Below, one piece after another: positions 54,207-63,656 of a stretch of DNA of 64,000 nucleotides. The DNA lies in the NCBI GenBank assembly GCA_963829505.1, contig CAWHIL010000004.1, forward strand, positions 1-64,000. The letters are read 5' to 3'. Within the stretch, counting starts at the first letter, position 1; each line of letters begins with the position of its first letter. A model generated the notes under the pieces. That model did not search any database. It saw only the letters and a list, made by a program, of their open reading frames with translations, and was not told where the DNA came from. The stretch comes from Roseiarcus sp963829505 (lineage in GTDB: Bacteria; Pseudomonadota; Alphaproteobacteria; Rhizobiales; Beijerinckiaceae). The position numbers were made by a program, and so were the translations under genes.

Positions 54207-55109
54207 TCATGCGCTCCGGTGCGCGCCGATCTCGGGCGCGGAGAGTCGCATGCGCAGCGCCAGCAGCGCTTCCGCCGCCGAGGCGTCGGTCCGGTGCAGG
54301 CTCATCCGCCAGCCGAGCCGGCCGCAGATCTGGCGCAGGCGGTCGCGGTGGGCTGCGAGGCGCGCGAGGTAGGGGGCGCGCAGGGTCTCGGCGCTCGGCG
54401 TGACGAACCGGGCCTCGCCGCCGGGATGCAGGAATTCTACGTGGCCCGAGAACGGATAGATCTCCTCGATCGGATCGACGACGACGACAAGCTCTCCGAC
54501 CGCGCCCTCGGCGGCGATCGCCTTCAGCGCCGCCTCGGTCTCCGCCGGCTCGGCGAGAAAGTCGCCGACAAGGAGGACGAGCGAGCGGGCGCGGGCGGGA
54601 GCGAGGGGCGGCAGTTCGGCGCTCGACGGACCGTTGAGGCGCTCGTCCGTCGTGATCGCCTCGGCGAAGCTCTCGATCACGCCGCGGGTGGCCGTCGGCT
54701 GGGTCAGGCCGAGCAGACCCGCCCGCTCCCCGCTCTGGACGCAGAGGTCCGCGAAGGCGAGCGCAATCACGGCGGCGCGGTCCACCTTGGAGGCCGGCGC
54801 CAGGGCGGACGCGAACCGCATGGACGGCGAACGGCCGAACCAGATCCAGACCGTATGGGCCAACTCCCACTCGCGCTCGCGGACATAGGCGTGCTCGCCG
54901 CGCGCCGAGCGGCGCCAGTCGACTCGCGAGGCGGGCTCCCCCGAGACGAACGGACGGAATTGCCAGAACGTCTCGCCGGAGCCGGCCTTGCGCCGTCCGT
55001 GCACCCCGTGCCGGACGGTCTGCGCCACATTGCGCGCGGCCAGCGCGAGGCCCGGCAGCCTCGCCGAGAGACTTGCCGCTTCCAGGCGGATCGACGGAGA
55101 CAGCGTCAT
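54207..55109 (-). CDS. DUF58 domain protein
   Basis: A 300-residue protein with the DUF58 signature (FVSGEPASRVDWRRSARGEHAYVREREWE, about 50-78) followed by a vWA-like fold (SLVLLVGDFLAEPAETEAAL). DUF58 proteins regularly accompany MoxR ATPases and may be their client or adaptor. Start ATG 55109. The gene lies 28 bases after the MoxR gene. No membrane segment is evident. Confidence 0.9.
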   Translation of the reverse strand: MTLSPSIRLEAASLSARLPGLALAARNVAQTVRHGVHGRRKAGSGETFWQFRPFVSGEPASRVDWRRSARGEHAYVREREWELAHTVWIWFGRSPSMRFASALAPASKVDRAAVIALAFADLCVQSGERAGLLGLTQPTATRGVIESFAEAITTDERLNGPSSAELPPLAPARARSLVLLVGDFLAEPAETEAALKAIAAEGAVGELVVVVDPIEEIYPFSGHVEFLHPGGEARFVTPSAETLRAPYLARLAAHRDRLRQICGRLGWRMSLHRTDASAAEALLALRMRLSAPEIGAHRSA

Positions 55110-55137
55110 GGCGCTTCGGATTTCGCCCCTTGCCGGC

Positions 55138-56139
55138 TCATCGAAGCGTCTTCGCCACGAGCCGGCCGATCACGGCCGGGACGGTCTCGCCTTCCGCGCG
55201 CGCGGCGAAGCTCAGCGCCATCCGATGTTTCAGCGCGGGCTCCGCCAGCGCCTCGACGTCGTCGAGCGAGGGCGATAGCCGGCCGTCGACCAGAGCGCGC
55301 GCGCGCGCTGCGAGCATCAGCGCCTGGGCCGCGCGGGGGCCGGGCCCCCAGCTCACGCCGTTCGCCAGATCCGCGTCGCCTTCGCCCGGCCTGGCGGCGC
55401 GGACAAGATCGAGGATCGCCTCGACGACGCGCTCGCCGACGGGCGCCTTGCGCACGACCCTTTGCGCCTGAATGAGCTCGGCGGCGGTCATGATGGGCCG
55501 CGGCTGCTTCTCCCGTTCGCCGGTGGTTTCGATCAGGATGCGCCGCTCGGCGTCGCGATCGGGGTAGCCGACGTCGATCTGGAGAAGAAAGCGATCGAGC
55601 TGCGCTTCGGGCAGGGGATAGGCGCCCTCCTGTTCAAGCGGGTTCTGGGTCGCCAGCACATGGAAAGGTCGCGGCAGGTCGTGCCGCACGCCGGCGACGG
55701 TCACATGATGCTCCTGCATCGCCTGCAGAAGCGCCGACTGAGTGCGCGGACTGGCGCGGTTGATCTCGTCGGCCATCAGAAGCTGGGCGAAGATGGGGCC
55801 ATGAATGAAGCGGAACGCCCGCTTGCCGTCGTTTCCCTCCTCCATGACCTCGGAGCCGAGGATGTCGGAAGGCATAAGATCGGGGGTGAACTGCACCCGG
55901 CGGGCGTCGAGCCCCATGACGACGCCGAGCGTTTCGACAAGCTTCGTCTTGGCGAGGCCGGGCACCCCGATCAGGAGCCCGTGGCCGCCCGCGAGCAGCA
56001 CGGCGAGGCTCAGATCGACCACGCGGCTCTGTCCCATGATGATCGAACCGACTTCGGCGCGCGCGGCGGCGATTCGCTCGATCACCGCGTCGACCTCCCG
56101 CAGGAGCAGGTCCAGATCCGAGGCGCCGGCCGCGCTCAT
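55138..56139 (-). CDS. MoxR-family AAA+ ATPase
   Basis: A 333-residue AAA+ ATPase of the MoxR group, thought to act as a chaperone for metal-dependent or vWA proteins. Walker A is degenerate-looking but in family form (HGLLIGVPGLAKTKLVE, about 54-70). Walker B is LLMADEINRASPRTQSALLQAM, and NPLEQEGAYPLPEAQLDRFLLQ contains sensor 1 and the arginine-finger region. It is first in the operon with DUF58, BatA/DUF4159 and the GATase-like membrane protein, and is divergent from the DUF1285 gene, with a 96-base shared promoter region. Confidence 0.93.
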   Translation of the reverse strand: MSAAGASDLDLLLREVDAVIERIAAARAEVGSIIMGQSRVVDLSLAVLLAGGHGLLIGVPGLAKTKLVETLGVVMGLDARRVQFTPDLMPSDILGSEVMEEGNDGKRAFRFIHGPIFAQLLMADEINRASPRTQSALLQAMQEHHVTVAGVRHDLPRPFHVLATQNPLEQEGAYPLPEAQLDRFLLQIDVGYPDRDAERRILIETTGEREKQPRPIMTAAELIQAQRVVRKAPVGERVVEAILDLVRAARPGEGDADLANGVSWGPGPRAAQALMLAARARALVDGRLSPSLDDVEALAEPALKHRMALSFAARAEGETVPAVIGRLVAKTLR

Positions 56140-56235
56140 ACGATTTCCCTTTCCGCCACAGATCGCCTCACGGGTTTCGTTTCGGCGGCGCGCTCACTAG
56201 ATTGCATGAGTTCCTCTTCTGCACGAATTCGGACC

Positions 56236-56853
56236 ATGTCGCCCATAAACGAGCGCCAGAATATGGCGAAGCCGCCGAAATCTCCCGAAGGCGCGGTCGG
56301 CGGACTTCAAGACCTCGCGACCGCGCGCCGGCGTGGACCGGCCCCGGTTCACCTGTGGAATCCGCCGGACTGCGGCGAAATCGACATGCGGATCGCCGCC
56401 GACGGCGTATGGCACTATTGCGGCTCGCCCATCGGCCGGCTGCCGCTCGTCCAACTCTTCGCCTCCGTTCTGCGCAGGGACGGCGACCGTTACGTCCTGG
56501 TCACGCCTGTGGAGAAAGTGGGCATCCGGGTCGACGACGCGCCGTTTCTGGCGGTCGAGATGCACACGGGCGAGGAAAACGGCCTTGAGATCGTGACGTT
56601 TCGTACGAGCGTCGACGACGTGGTGCCCGCGGACGCCGAGCACCCCTTAAGGTTCGAGCGCGGCGCGGCGGACGGGCTCAAGCCCTATGTCCGGGTGCGC
56701 GGCGAGCTTTGGGCGCTCGTCAAGCGCGCCCTGTTCTACGATCTCGTGGCGCTCGGCGCCTCGGAGCCATGGGACGGCGGCATGTGGTTCGGGGTCCGGT
56801 CGGGCGGGGTGTTCTTTCCGATGTGTCCGACGAGCGAGATCGAGGGGCTTTGA
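56236..56853 (+). CDS. DUF1285 domain protein
   Basis: A 205-residue protein of DUF1285. HLWNPPDCGEIDMRIAADGVWHYCGSPIGRLPLVQLFASVLRRDGD and LVTPVEKVGIRVDDAPFLAVEM are characteristic. Start chosen at ATG 56236; ATG 56263 (MAKPPKS) is equally possible since neither has a strong ribosome site. The stop overlaps the TTG of the NUDIX gene, which begins a run of four coupled genes. Function unknown. Confidence 0.88.
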   Translation: MSPINERQNMAKPPKSPEGAVGGLQDLATARRRGPAPVHLWNPPDCGEIDMRIAADGVWHYCGSPIGRLPLVQLFASVLRRDGDRYVLVTPVEKVGIRVDDAPFLAVEMHTGEENGLEIVTFRTSVDDVVPADAEHPLRFERGAADGLKPYVRVRGELWALVKRALFYDLVALGASEPWDGGMWFGVRSGGVFFPMCPTSEIEGL

Positions 56854-57509
56854 CCATTCTCAATCTGAGCAGGCTCGACCGCGACGGGCTCCGGGCGCTC
56901 ACGCGCGCCAAGCTGAAGCCATCGCTCACGGTCGCCGACATGGCGAGCCTCACGGCGCCGAAATCGAGCGATTTTCTCCTCAGCGGCCTCACGCCCGATG
57001 CGGCGACGCTGGCGCGGGCCCGGTCCGCGGCCGTGCTCGCGCCGATCGTCGCCCGCCCCGAGGGCTTGAGCGTCCTCCTGACGCTGCGCGCTTCGCACCT
57101 TCGCGCCCACTCGGGGCAGATCGCCTTTCCGGGCGGCCAGATCGATCCGGACGAGACCCCGCTCGGCGCCGCCTTGCGGGAGGCGCGCGAGGAGATCGGG
57201 CTCGACGCGCGGTTCGTCGAACCGCTCGGCTGGCTCGACGTGTACCTTACGGGAACCGGCTTTCGCGTCGCTCCCCTCGTGGCGCTGGTCGAGCCGGGCT
57301 TTGCGCTTTCGATCAACCGGCGCGAGGTCGACGAGGCGTTCGAGACGCCCTTCGCCTTTCTGATGGACGCGGCCAACCATCGGGTGGACGAACGCGAATG
57401 GCAGGGCCGCGTCCGAAGATTTTATGCAATGCCGCACGAAGGCCGGTATATCTGGGGCGCCACCGCCGGGATCCTGCGGAACCTGTACGAGACGCTGATC
57501 GCGCCATGA
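56850..57509 (+). CDS. NUDIX CoA pyrophosphatase-like hydrolase
   Basis: A 219-residue NUDIX hydrolase. The NUDIX box GGQIDPDETPLGAALREAREEIGL (about 98-121) is complete. It is preceded by LLTLRASHLRAHSGQIAFPGG, the extra motif of the CoA-pyrophosphatase group that cleaves CoA derivatives to 4'-phosphopantetheine and 3',5'-ADP. It starts at TTG 56850 (TTGA overlap with the DUF1285 stop) and ends in an ATGA overlap with the next gene. Confidence 0.9.
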   Translation: MTILNLSRLDRDGLRALTRAKLKPSLTVADMASLTAPKSSDFLLSGLTPDAATLARARSAAVLAPIVARPEGLSVLLTLRASHLRAHSGQIAFPGGQIDPDETPLGAALREAREEIGLDARFVEPLGWLDVYLTGTGFRVAPLVALVEPGFALSINRREVDEAFETPFAFLMDAANHRVDEREWQGRVRRFYAMPHEGRYIWGATAGILRNLYETLIAP

Positions 57510-57766
57510 GTCGCGAGATTTTCGAGCCGCTGGCGTTTTTCCTCACGCCGTTCGCCGCCTACGCGATCTATCTCATGCTGCGCGCCCGCTGGCCGCTCGA
57601 AGTCGAGCACTGGACGGGCGTCCGCGTCTCCATCCTGACCCTGGTCGGCCTCGCCGCGGCGGTCGCCGGACTGGTCGCCGTCAACGCCTTCGCGCCGCGC
57701 GGGCGGGGCGTCTACGTTCCGGCGCATGAGGAGAACGGCGTGCTCGTGCCTGGCCACATCGAATGA
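57506..57766 (+). CDS. Small membrane protein (DUF6111-like)
   Basis: An 86-residue protein with two predicted membrane helices (about 6-26 and 40-62) and a short hydrophilic tail ending VYVPAHEENGVLVPGHIE. ATGA overlaps at both ends tie it to the NUDIX hydrolase and the CCA transferase. Similar small proteins sit in this same place in other alphaproteobacteria. Function unknown. Confidence 0.82.
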   Translation: MSREIFEPLAFFLTPFAAYAIYLMLRARWPLEVEHWTGVRVSILTLVGLAAAVAGLVAVNAFAPRGRGVYVPAHEENGVLVPGHIE

Positions 57767-59052
57767 AGGCGTTGGCGGGGCTGGCAGGCGGCCGCCTCAA
57801 GGGCGCCAGCCTCCTCCGTCGCGGGCCGATCGCCCGCGCCCTCGAGGCCCTGAACGGCGACGGCTTCGAGACGCGGCTCGTCGGCGGGGCGGTGCGCGAC
57901 CTCGCGCTCGGGCTCGAGCCGGGCGATTTCGACCTCGCCACGACCCTGCCGCCGGACGAGACGACGCGGCGGGCCCTGGCCGCCGGCTTCAAGGTGGTTC
58001 CGACCGGCCTTCGGCACGGAACCGTTTCGCTCGTCATGGACGGGCGGGCGATCGAGACGACGACCTTGCGGGAAGACGTCGAGACCGACGGCCGCCATGC
58101 AACGGTCGCCTTCGGCAGCGACTTCGCGACCGACGCGCGCCGCCGCGACTTCACCATCAACGCGCTCTCGGCTGACCGGGAGGGCCGCATCCACGATCCT
58201 GTCGAGGGGCTCGCCGACCTCGCGGCGGGACGGGTGCGCTTCATCGGAGACGCCGACCAGAGGATCCGCGAGGATCGCCTGCGCATCCTGCGCTTCTTCC
58301 GCTTCTCGGCTCGGTTTGGAGAGGGTTCGCTCGATCGCGAAGGGCTCGACGCTTCCGTTCGCCGCCGGTCCGAAGTTCAGCGCCTGTCGCGCGAGCGGGT
58401 GCGGGCGGAAATCCTCAAGCTTCTGGTCGCGCCCCGCGCCGGCGAGGTCGTCGGCGTGATGGGCGAACGCGGCCTTCTCGGCGAGCTTCTGGGGTTCGCC
58501 GATCCCGGGCGGCTCGCGCGCCTCGCCGCCATCGAGGATTCGGCCGGGCTCGCCCCGGACGGCATCCGGCGGCTCGCGGCGCTCGCGGTCCTGATCCACG
58601 AGGACGCGGAGCGCCTCGCGGAGCGGCTGCGGCTCTCGAACCTCGAAGGCGAGCGGCTTCACGGCGCGGCTTCGGCGCTTGCGGCGCTGCACGGCGCGAG
58701 GGCCGGTCCGCCGGAGGCCGTGCTGACTCGCCTTCTCTTCCGCTTCGGGCGGCAGGGGGCGCTCGACGCCCTCATGCTCGCCCAGTCGGAAGCGGATGTC
58801 GGGCCGGACGACGCCAGTTTCTCTAGCGGGCGGCGTTTCCTCGTGGAGACGCAGGCGCCTCGGTCGCCGGTCGCCGGTAAGGACCTGATCGCCCGCGGAA
58901 TGATTCGCGGCAGGCGGGTCGGCGAGGTCCTGCAGACGTTCCACCGCCTCTGGGAGGACGCCGGGTTCCCTGATGATTCGGAGACCGTCGAAACGCTCCT
59001 CGCCGCCGCGATCGAACGCGCGGAGCGGCACGGCCTTGACGCCCGTCAGTAG
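57763..59052 (+). CDS. cca: CCA tRNA nucleotidyltransferase
   Basis: A 429-residue class II nucleotidyltransferase that adds or repairs the 3' CCA of tRNAs. LVGGAVRDLALGLEPGDFDLATT holds the GG-x-VRD motif and catalytic DxD. RRDFTINALSADREGRIHDPVEGLADLAAG and RIREDRLRILRFFRFSARFG hold the nucleotide-template and binding motifs. Start at ATG 57763. It converges on the solute-binding protein gene, with a 7-base overlap of the 3' ends. Confidence 0.94.
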   Translation: MKALAGLAGGRLKGASLLRRGPIARALEALNGDGFETRLVGGAVRDLALGLEPGDFDLATTLPPDETTRRALAAGFKVVPTGLRHGTVSLVMDGRAIETTTLREDVETDGRHATVAFGSDFATDARRRDFTINALSADREGRIHDPVEGLADLAAGRVRFIGDADQRIREDRLRILRFFRFSARFGEGSLDREGLDASVRRRSEVQRLSRERVRAEILKLLVAPRAGEVVGVMGERGLLGELLGFADPGRLARLAAIEDSAGLAPDGIRRLAALAVLIHEDAERLAERLRLSNLEGERLHGAASALAALHGARAGPPEAVLTRLLFRFGRQGALDALMLAQSEADVGPDDASFSSGRRFLVETQAPRSPVAGKDLIARGMIRGRRVGEVLQTFHRLWEDAGFPDDSETVETLLAAAIERAERHGLDARQ

Positions 59053-59906
59053 AAATCGACCGGAAAGTACTTCATGTAGATTTCCGAGTAGACGCCGGTC
59101 TTCATCAGTTCGGCGAGCGCCCAGTTGAACGCCCTGCGCAGTTCCTGGTCGTCCTTTCTGACGGCGATCCCGACGCCTTCGCCGAAAAAGCGGCTCTCGA
59201 GGTAAGGGCCTGCGCGCAACGCGCAGCAGGCCGCCGCCTCCGCCGAACCCAGCCAGATCGCCAGGGTCACCCCGTCGCCGAACGCGACGGCGATCGCGTT
59301 CGACGCGAGGGCTCGCTCGAGTTCGGCCGCCGTCGCAAAGGCCGTCGGGCTCGCGGCTGGAAAGAAGAGCTTCAGATAGGCTTCGTGGGCGCTGCCCGCG
59401 ACGACGCCGACCGGTCGTCCGGCAAGCCCCGCCGGCGTGGCATCGAACGGGCTTGCGTCCTTGCGGGCGATGAAACGGGCGGGGGTCTTGTAATAGGGCA
59501 GGGAGAAATCGATCTCGTCGCGCGGCGTTCTCGACGGGGCGATGGAGGCGATCAGCGCATCCCCTTTGCCGCTCGTCAGCGCGTCGATCAGCGTGTCCCA
59601 GGGGCGGACCTGGACCGTGCAGCCGATCTCGAGCGCCTTGCAGACGGCGCGCGCGATGTCGACGTTGAACCCTGCGGGCGACCCGTCGGGCGTCACGAAA
59701 TTGAACGGCGGGTAGTCGTCGGTCGTGAGGAAGCGGATCGCCCGGACGCCGGCGAGCGCGGGGCGTTCGAGACGCACGCTCGGATCGGTGAAAGTCGGCG
59801 CCGACTGGGCCTCGACTGGCCACGCCGTTGCGAAAAAGACTGCAAGGGCGAGTACAACCGCGGTTGCGAAATAATAAAATACATAAACCGCGCGGTTTCG
59901 CCGCAT
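59046..59906 (-). CDS. Family 3 extracellular solute-binding protein
   Basis: About 286 residues with the PBPb/SBP_bac_3 fold used for amino acids and similar small ligands. RFLTTDDYPPFNFVTPDGSPAGFNVDIARAVCKALEIGCTVQVRPWDTLIDAL is the classic lobe I opening. I start it at ATG 59906 (MRRNRAVYVFYYF), giving a signal peptide ending at VEAQS. A TTG at 59951 would add 15 residues. No permease lies next to it. Its 3' end overlaps the end of cca on the other strand. Confidence 0.85.
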   Translation of the reverse strand: MRRNRAVYVFYYFATAVVLALAVFFATAWPVEAQSAPTFTDPSVRLERPALAGVRAIRFLTTDDYPPFNFVTPDGSPAGFNVDIARAVCKALEIGCTVQVRPWDTLIDALTSGKGDALIASIAPSRTPRDEIDFSLPYYKTPARFIARKDASPFDATPAGLAGRPVGVVAGSAHEAYLKLFFPAASPTAFATAAELERALASNAIAVAFGDGVTLAIWLGSAEAAACCALRAGPYLESRFFGEGVGIAVRKDDQELRRAFNWALAELMKTGVYSEIYMKYFPVDFY

Positions 59907-59983
59907 GACAAATTGCAAACACTGTGCACTAATGGAGAAATTGACGCTCAAGATCGGGGGCCTTTCTCGGCTTCGCTAACGCA

Positions 59984-61892
59984 ATGAGGACTTTCTCTCA
60001 AGAACTCCCGGGTCCCTCGGGCGTCATGCCGAGGCCGGCGCCCCCCCTCCGCGACGACCGCGGCGGCGCCCGCCGAGTTTCGCCGCCGCCGCTGCCGCCG
60101 GACCTCGAGATCCTCGTCGACGCGGGCGTGTCGCCGGGAAAGCTTGCCGCCGCAATCAGAAACGCGCCGGCGGGGGCGAACCTTCTCGAGGCCGCGCTTT
60201 CCGCCGGCGTCATCCATGAGGAAACCTTCTACCAGGCGCTGGCGAGAAAGATCGGCTGCGCATATTACCTCGGCTCGCCGAGATTGGCCTCCGACTTCAA
60301 TATTGCGGCTGGCCTCAGATGCGGCGTCGCTCCCCTCGAACCCTCGGCCGACGCCGCCCGGGCCGTGATCGCGCCGCGCGGCGAGACGGCGTCCCGCCTG
60401 ATCGAACTCGCGTCGTCCGGCCGGCTGCGGCCGGAATGCTTCACCGTCACGTCGCCGCAGCGCTTCGCCGCGCTCGTTCGCGCGCAGCGCTCGCGCGACG
60501 TTCTCAGGAACGCGCTCGCCCGGCTTCCCGACCGTCTGTCCGCCCGGCGCGGGCTGACCATGGGGCAGACGGGGGCCGCGGGACTTGCGGCCATGCTCGC
60601 GCTCGCGCTCGCCGCAGCGAGCCTCGAGGCGCTCTCGACGATCGCCTCGACCGCGCTGTGGCTCCTCTTCTTCGCGTCCATCGTCGTCCGCGCGGCGGCG
60701 TCCGTCGCCAAGCCCGGAGCAAGACGCGCGCGGATCCTCGCGGACGACGAACTGCCGACCTACACCGTCGTCGCAGCGCTCTACAAAGAGGCCGAGGTGG
60801 CGCGCCAGCTCGTCGCCGCCCTCGACAGGCTCGACTATCCGGCGAGCAAACTGGACATCAAGCTGGTCGTCGAGCGCCGCGACCGCGAGACGATCTTCCG
60901 CCTGCTTGGGCTCGACCTGCCGGCGCGCTACGAGGTGGTCGTCGCGCCGCCGGGCGAGCCGTCGACCAAGCCGCGGGCGCTCAATCTGGCGCTGGCCGAA
61001 GCGCGCGGTGAGCTTCTGTGCGTCTATGACGCCGAGGACATTCCGGACCCGAGGCAGCTTCGGCTTGCGGCTTCGCATTTCGCGGCGCGCCGCGACGTCG
61101 CCTGCCTGCAGGCGCGGCTGACGGTGCGCAACTCGAAGGATTCCTGGCTCGCCCGGCTGTTCGCGGTGGAATATGCGGTCCTCTTCGACCTCATCAACCC
61201 GGGCCTCTGCGCCCTCGGGCTGCCGATCGCGCTCGGCGGAACCTCGAACCACTTCCGCGTTTCGGTCCTGCGCGCCGTCGGCGGCTGGGACGAATGGAAC
61301 GTCGCCGAGGACGCCGATCTCGGCATCCGTCTCGCGCGGCGGCTACCGGGTCAACTCGCTCGAATCGGACACCTCCGAGGAAGCGCCGCACGAGTTCGGC
61401 AACTGGTTCCGGCAGCGCGTGCGCTGGCAGAAGGGCTGGATGCAGACCTGCATCGTTCATTCGCGCGCACCCGTCCGCTTCGTCCGCGAGCTTCACGCCG
61501 CGCGGGCGGCGGTGGCGGCGCTCTTGATCTTCGGCGCGGTGGCGAGCGCGCTGGTGTGGCCGGCGTTTGCGCTCAGCACGTTCTGGCGGGCGTTCGGGCC
61601 GGGGCCTGCCGAGGTGTCGCGCTGGCGCGAGGGCGCCGACCTGCTCGTCTATCTCGTGGCCTGCGCCGGGATGTTCGGGATCCTCATGCCGGCGTTCGTC
61701 GCGGCCCGCAGGCGCGGCATCGCCATCGGCGTCGTCGGCCTCGCGTCGCTTCCGCTCTATTATGTCCTCGTCTCCGTCTCGGCCTGGACCGCAGTCGTCG
61801 ATCTGATGCTCAGGCCCCACTTCTGGGCGAAGACCGAGCACGGGCGGCAGAGGCGCGCGGCGGCCAGGGACGCGCGCGCCGGCGCGGCCTGA
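59984..61892 (+). pseudogene. Glycosyltransferase family 2 membrane protein, frameshifted
   Basis: The intact form would have about 636 residues. Residues 35-150 resemble the N-terminal GspE/T2SS-type domain (ILVDAGVSPGKLAAAI, IHEETFYQALARKIGC). Membrane segments follow at about 200-240. The GT2 catalytic domain shows YTVVAALYKEAEVARQLV, VYDAEDIPDP (metal site) and EDADLGIRLARR. Then the frame breaks near 61337-61341 and continues in another frame as GYRVNSLESDTSEE and RQRVRWQKGWMQT (the QxxRW motif), with C-terminal membrane helices to the TGA at 61890-61892. Conserved LARRGYRV implies loss of two bases in a GC repeat, or a sequencing error. Confidence 0.85.
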
Positions 61893-61994
61893 AAGGCGCC
61901 GCCTCGGTTGACATCTCGGGCCGGACTTATGGTACTGCCCGCCTTTCGACGCGTCCGCTGACGGCGGGGCGTATTCCAAGCGAACAGGATCGCG

Positions 61995-63656
61995 ATGACG
62001 CCGCACGCTCTGCGGGAGGCCGCGGAGGTCTCCAAGGCATGGCCCTTCGAGGAAGCGCGGAAGCTCGTCGCCCGCCTCGAGCGGTCGAAGAAGACGGAGG
62101 TCCTGTTCGAGACGGGATACGGCCCCTCGGGCCTGCCGCACATCGGCACCTTCGGCGAGGTGGCGCGCACGACCATGGTGCGCCACGCCTTCCGCGTCAT
62201 GACCGGCGACACGATCAAGACCCGGCTCGTCGCTTTCTCCGACGACATGGATGGCCTGCGCAAGACCCCGGACAATATCCCCAACCGCGACCTCGTCGCC
62301 CGTCACCTCGGCAAGCCGCTGACGGAAGTGCCCGACCCCTTCGGCGAATATCCGAGCTTCGCCGCCCACAACAACGCGATGCTGCGCCGCTTCCTCGACC
62401 GCTTCGGCTTCGACTACGCGTTCATGTCCTCGACCGAAGCCTACCGGTCCGGCCGCTTCGACGCCGCGCTTCTCGGCGCGCTCGAGAAGTTCGACGAGAT
62501 CCAGGCGATCATGCTTCCCTCGCTGCGCGAGGAGCGGGCTTCGACCTATTCGCCGTTCCTGCCAATTCATCCCGTCACCGGCATCGTCATGCAGGCGCCG
62601 GTGATCGCCCATGACGCGAAGGCCGGTACGATCACCTGGCGCGATCCCGAAGACGGCAAGACCTACGAGACCCCCGTCACCGGCGGGCGCTGCAAGCTCC
62701 AGTGGAAGCCCGACTGGGCGATGCGCTGGGTGGCGCTCGGGGTCGATTACGAGATGGCCGGCAAGGACCTGATCGATTCGGTCAAGCTCTCCTCGCGAAT
62801 CGCCCGCGCGCTCGGCGGCGACCCGCCGGCCGGCTTCAACTACGAACTCTTCCTCGACGAGAACGGGCAGAAGATCTCGAAGTCGAAGGGCAACGGCCTG
62901 ACCATCGAGGAATGGCTGACCTACGCCAGCGAGGAGAGTCTGGCGCTCTTCATGTTCCAGAAGCCGAGCGCGGCGAAGCGGCTCTCGTTCGACGTGATCC
63001 CCCGCAATGTCGACGACTATCTCGGCTTCCTCGAGGCCTATCCCGATCAGGCATGGAAGGAGCGGCTCGGCAATCCGGTGTGGCACATCCATTCCGGCGC
63101 GCCGCCCGAATCGGAGACGCTTCGCAGCGGGGCGCGCGCGACCACGGTCTCCTTCGCCATGCTGCTCAACCTCGCGGCCGTCGCCAACAGCGACAACCCC
63201 GAGGTGCTGTGGGGCTTCCTGCGCCGCTACGCGCCCAAGGCCTCGCCCGAGAACCATCCCCGCCTCGACAGACTCGTCCATTACGCGGTCGCCTACTTCC
63301 GCGACTTCGTCGCGCCGAAGAAGCGCTACCGCCTCGCCGACGAGGTCGAGCGCGCCGCGCTTGAAGCCGTCTCGGCGAAGCTTGGCGAGATGCCCGCGGA
63401 CGCCAGCGCCGAAGACATCCAGCACGCGCTCTACGACGTCGCCCGGCCGATCCCGCGCTTCCAGGACATGAAGGCCAAGGGCGCGACGCCCGAGCGCCCC
63501 GGCGTCTCGAACGACTTCTTCAACATGGCCTACCAGATCCTGCTCGGCGAGGAGCGCGGGCCGCGCCTCGGCTCCTTCGTCGCCCTCTACGGGATCGCGG
63601 AGACGCGGGCCCTGATCGCGCGCGCGCTCGCCGGCGACCTCGCCGGGGCGCGCTGA
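61995..63656 (+). CDS. lysK: Lysyl-tRNA synthetase, class I
   Basis: A 553-residue class I enzyme charging tRNA-Lys, the form typical of alphaproteobacteria, archaea and some others instead of class II LysS. The HIGH motif is SGLPHIGTFGE (about 50-60) and the KMSKS motif KISKSKG (about 294-300). FETGYGPSGLPH and the C-terminal helical anticodon-binding part (KKRYRLADEVERAALEAV) agree. Full length, no oddities. Confidence 0.96.
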   Translation: MTPHALREAAEVSKAWPFEEARKLVARLERSKKTEVLFETGYGPSGLPHIGTFGEVARTTMVRHAFRVMTGDTIKTRLVAFSDDMDGLRKTPDNIPNRDLVARHLGKPLTEVPDPFGEYPSFAAHNNAMLRRFLDRFGFDYAFMSSTEAYRSGRFDAALLGALEKFDEIQAIMLPSLREERASTYSPFLPIHPVTGIVMQAPVIAHDAKAGTITWRDPEDGKTYETPVTGGRCKLQWKPDWAMRWVALGVDYEMAGKDLIDSVKLSSRIARALGGDPPAGFNYELFLDENGQKISKSKGNGLTIEEWLTYASEESLALFMFQKPSAAKRLSFDVIPRNVDDYLGFLEAYPDQAWKERLGNPVWHIHSGAPPESETLRSGARATTVSFAMLLNLAAVANSDNPEVLWGFLRRYAPKASPENHPRLDRLVHYAVAYFRDFVAPKKRYRLADEVERAALEAVSAKLGEMPADASAEDIQHALYDVARPIPRFQDMKAKGATPERPGVSNDFFNMAYQILLGEERGPRLGSFVALYGIAETRALIARALAGDLAGAR

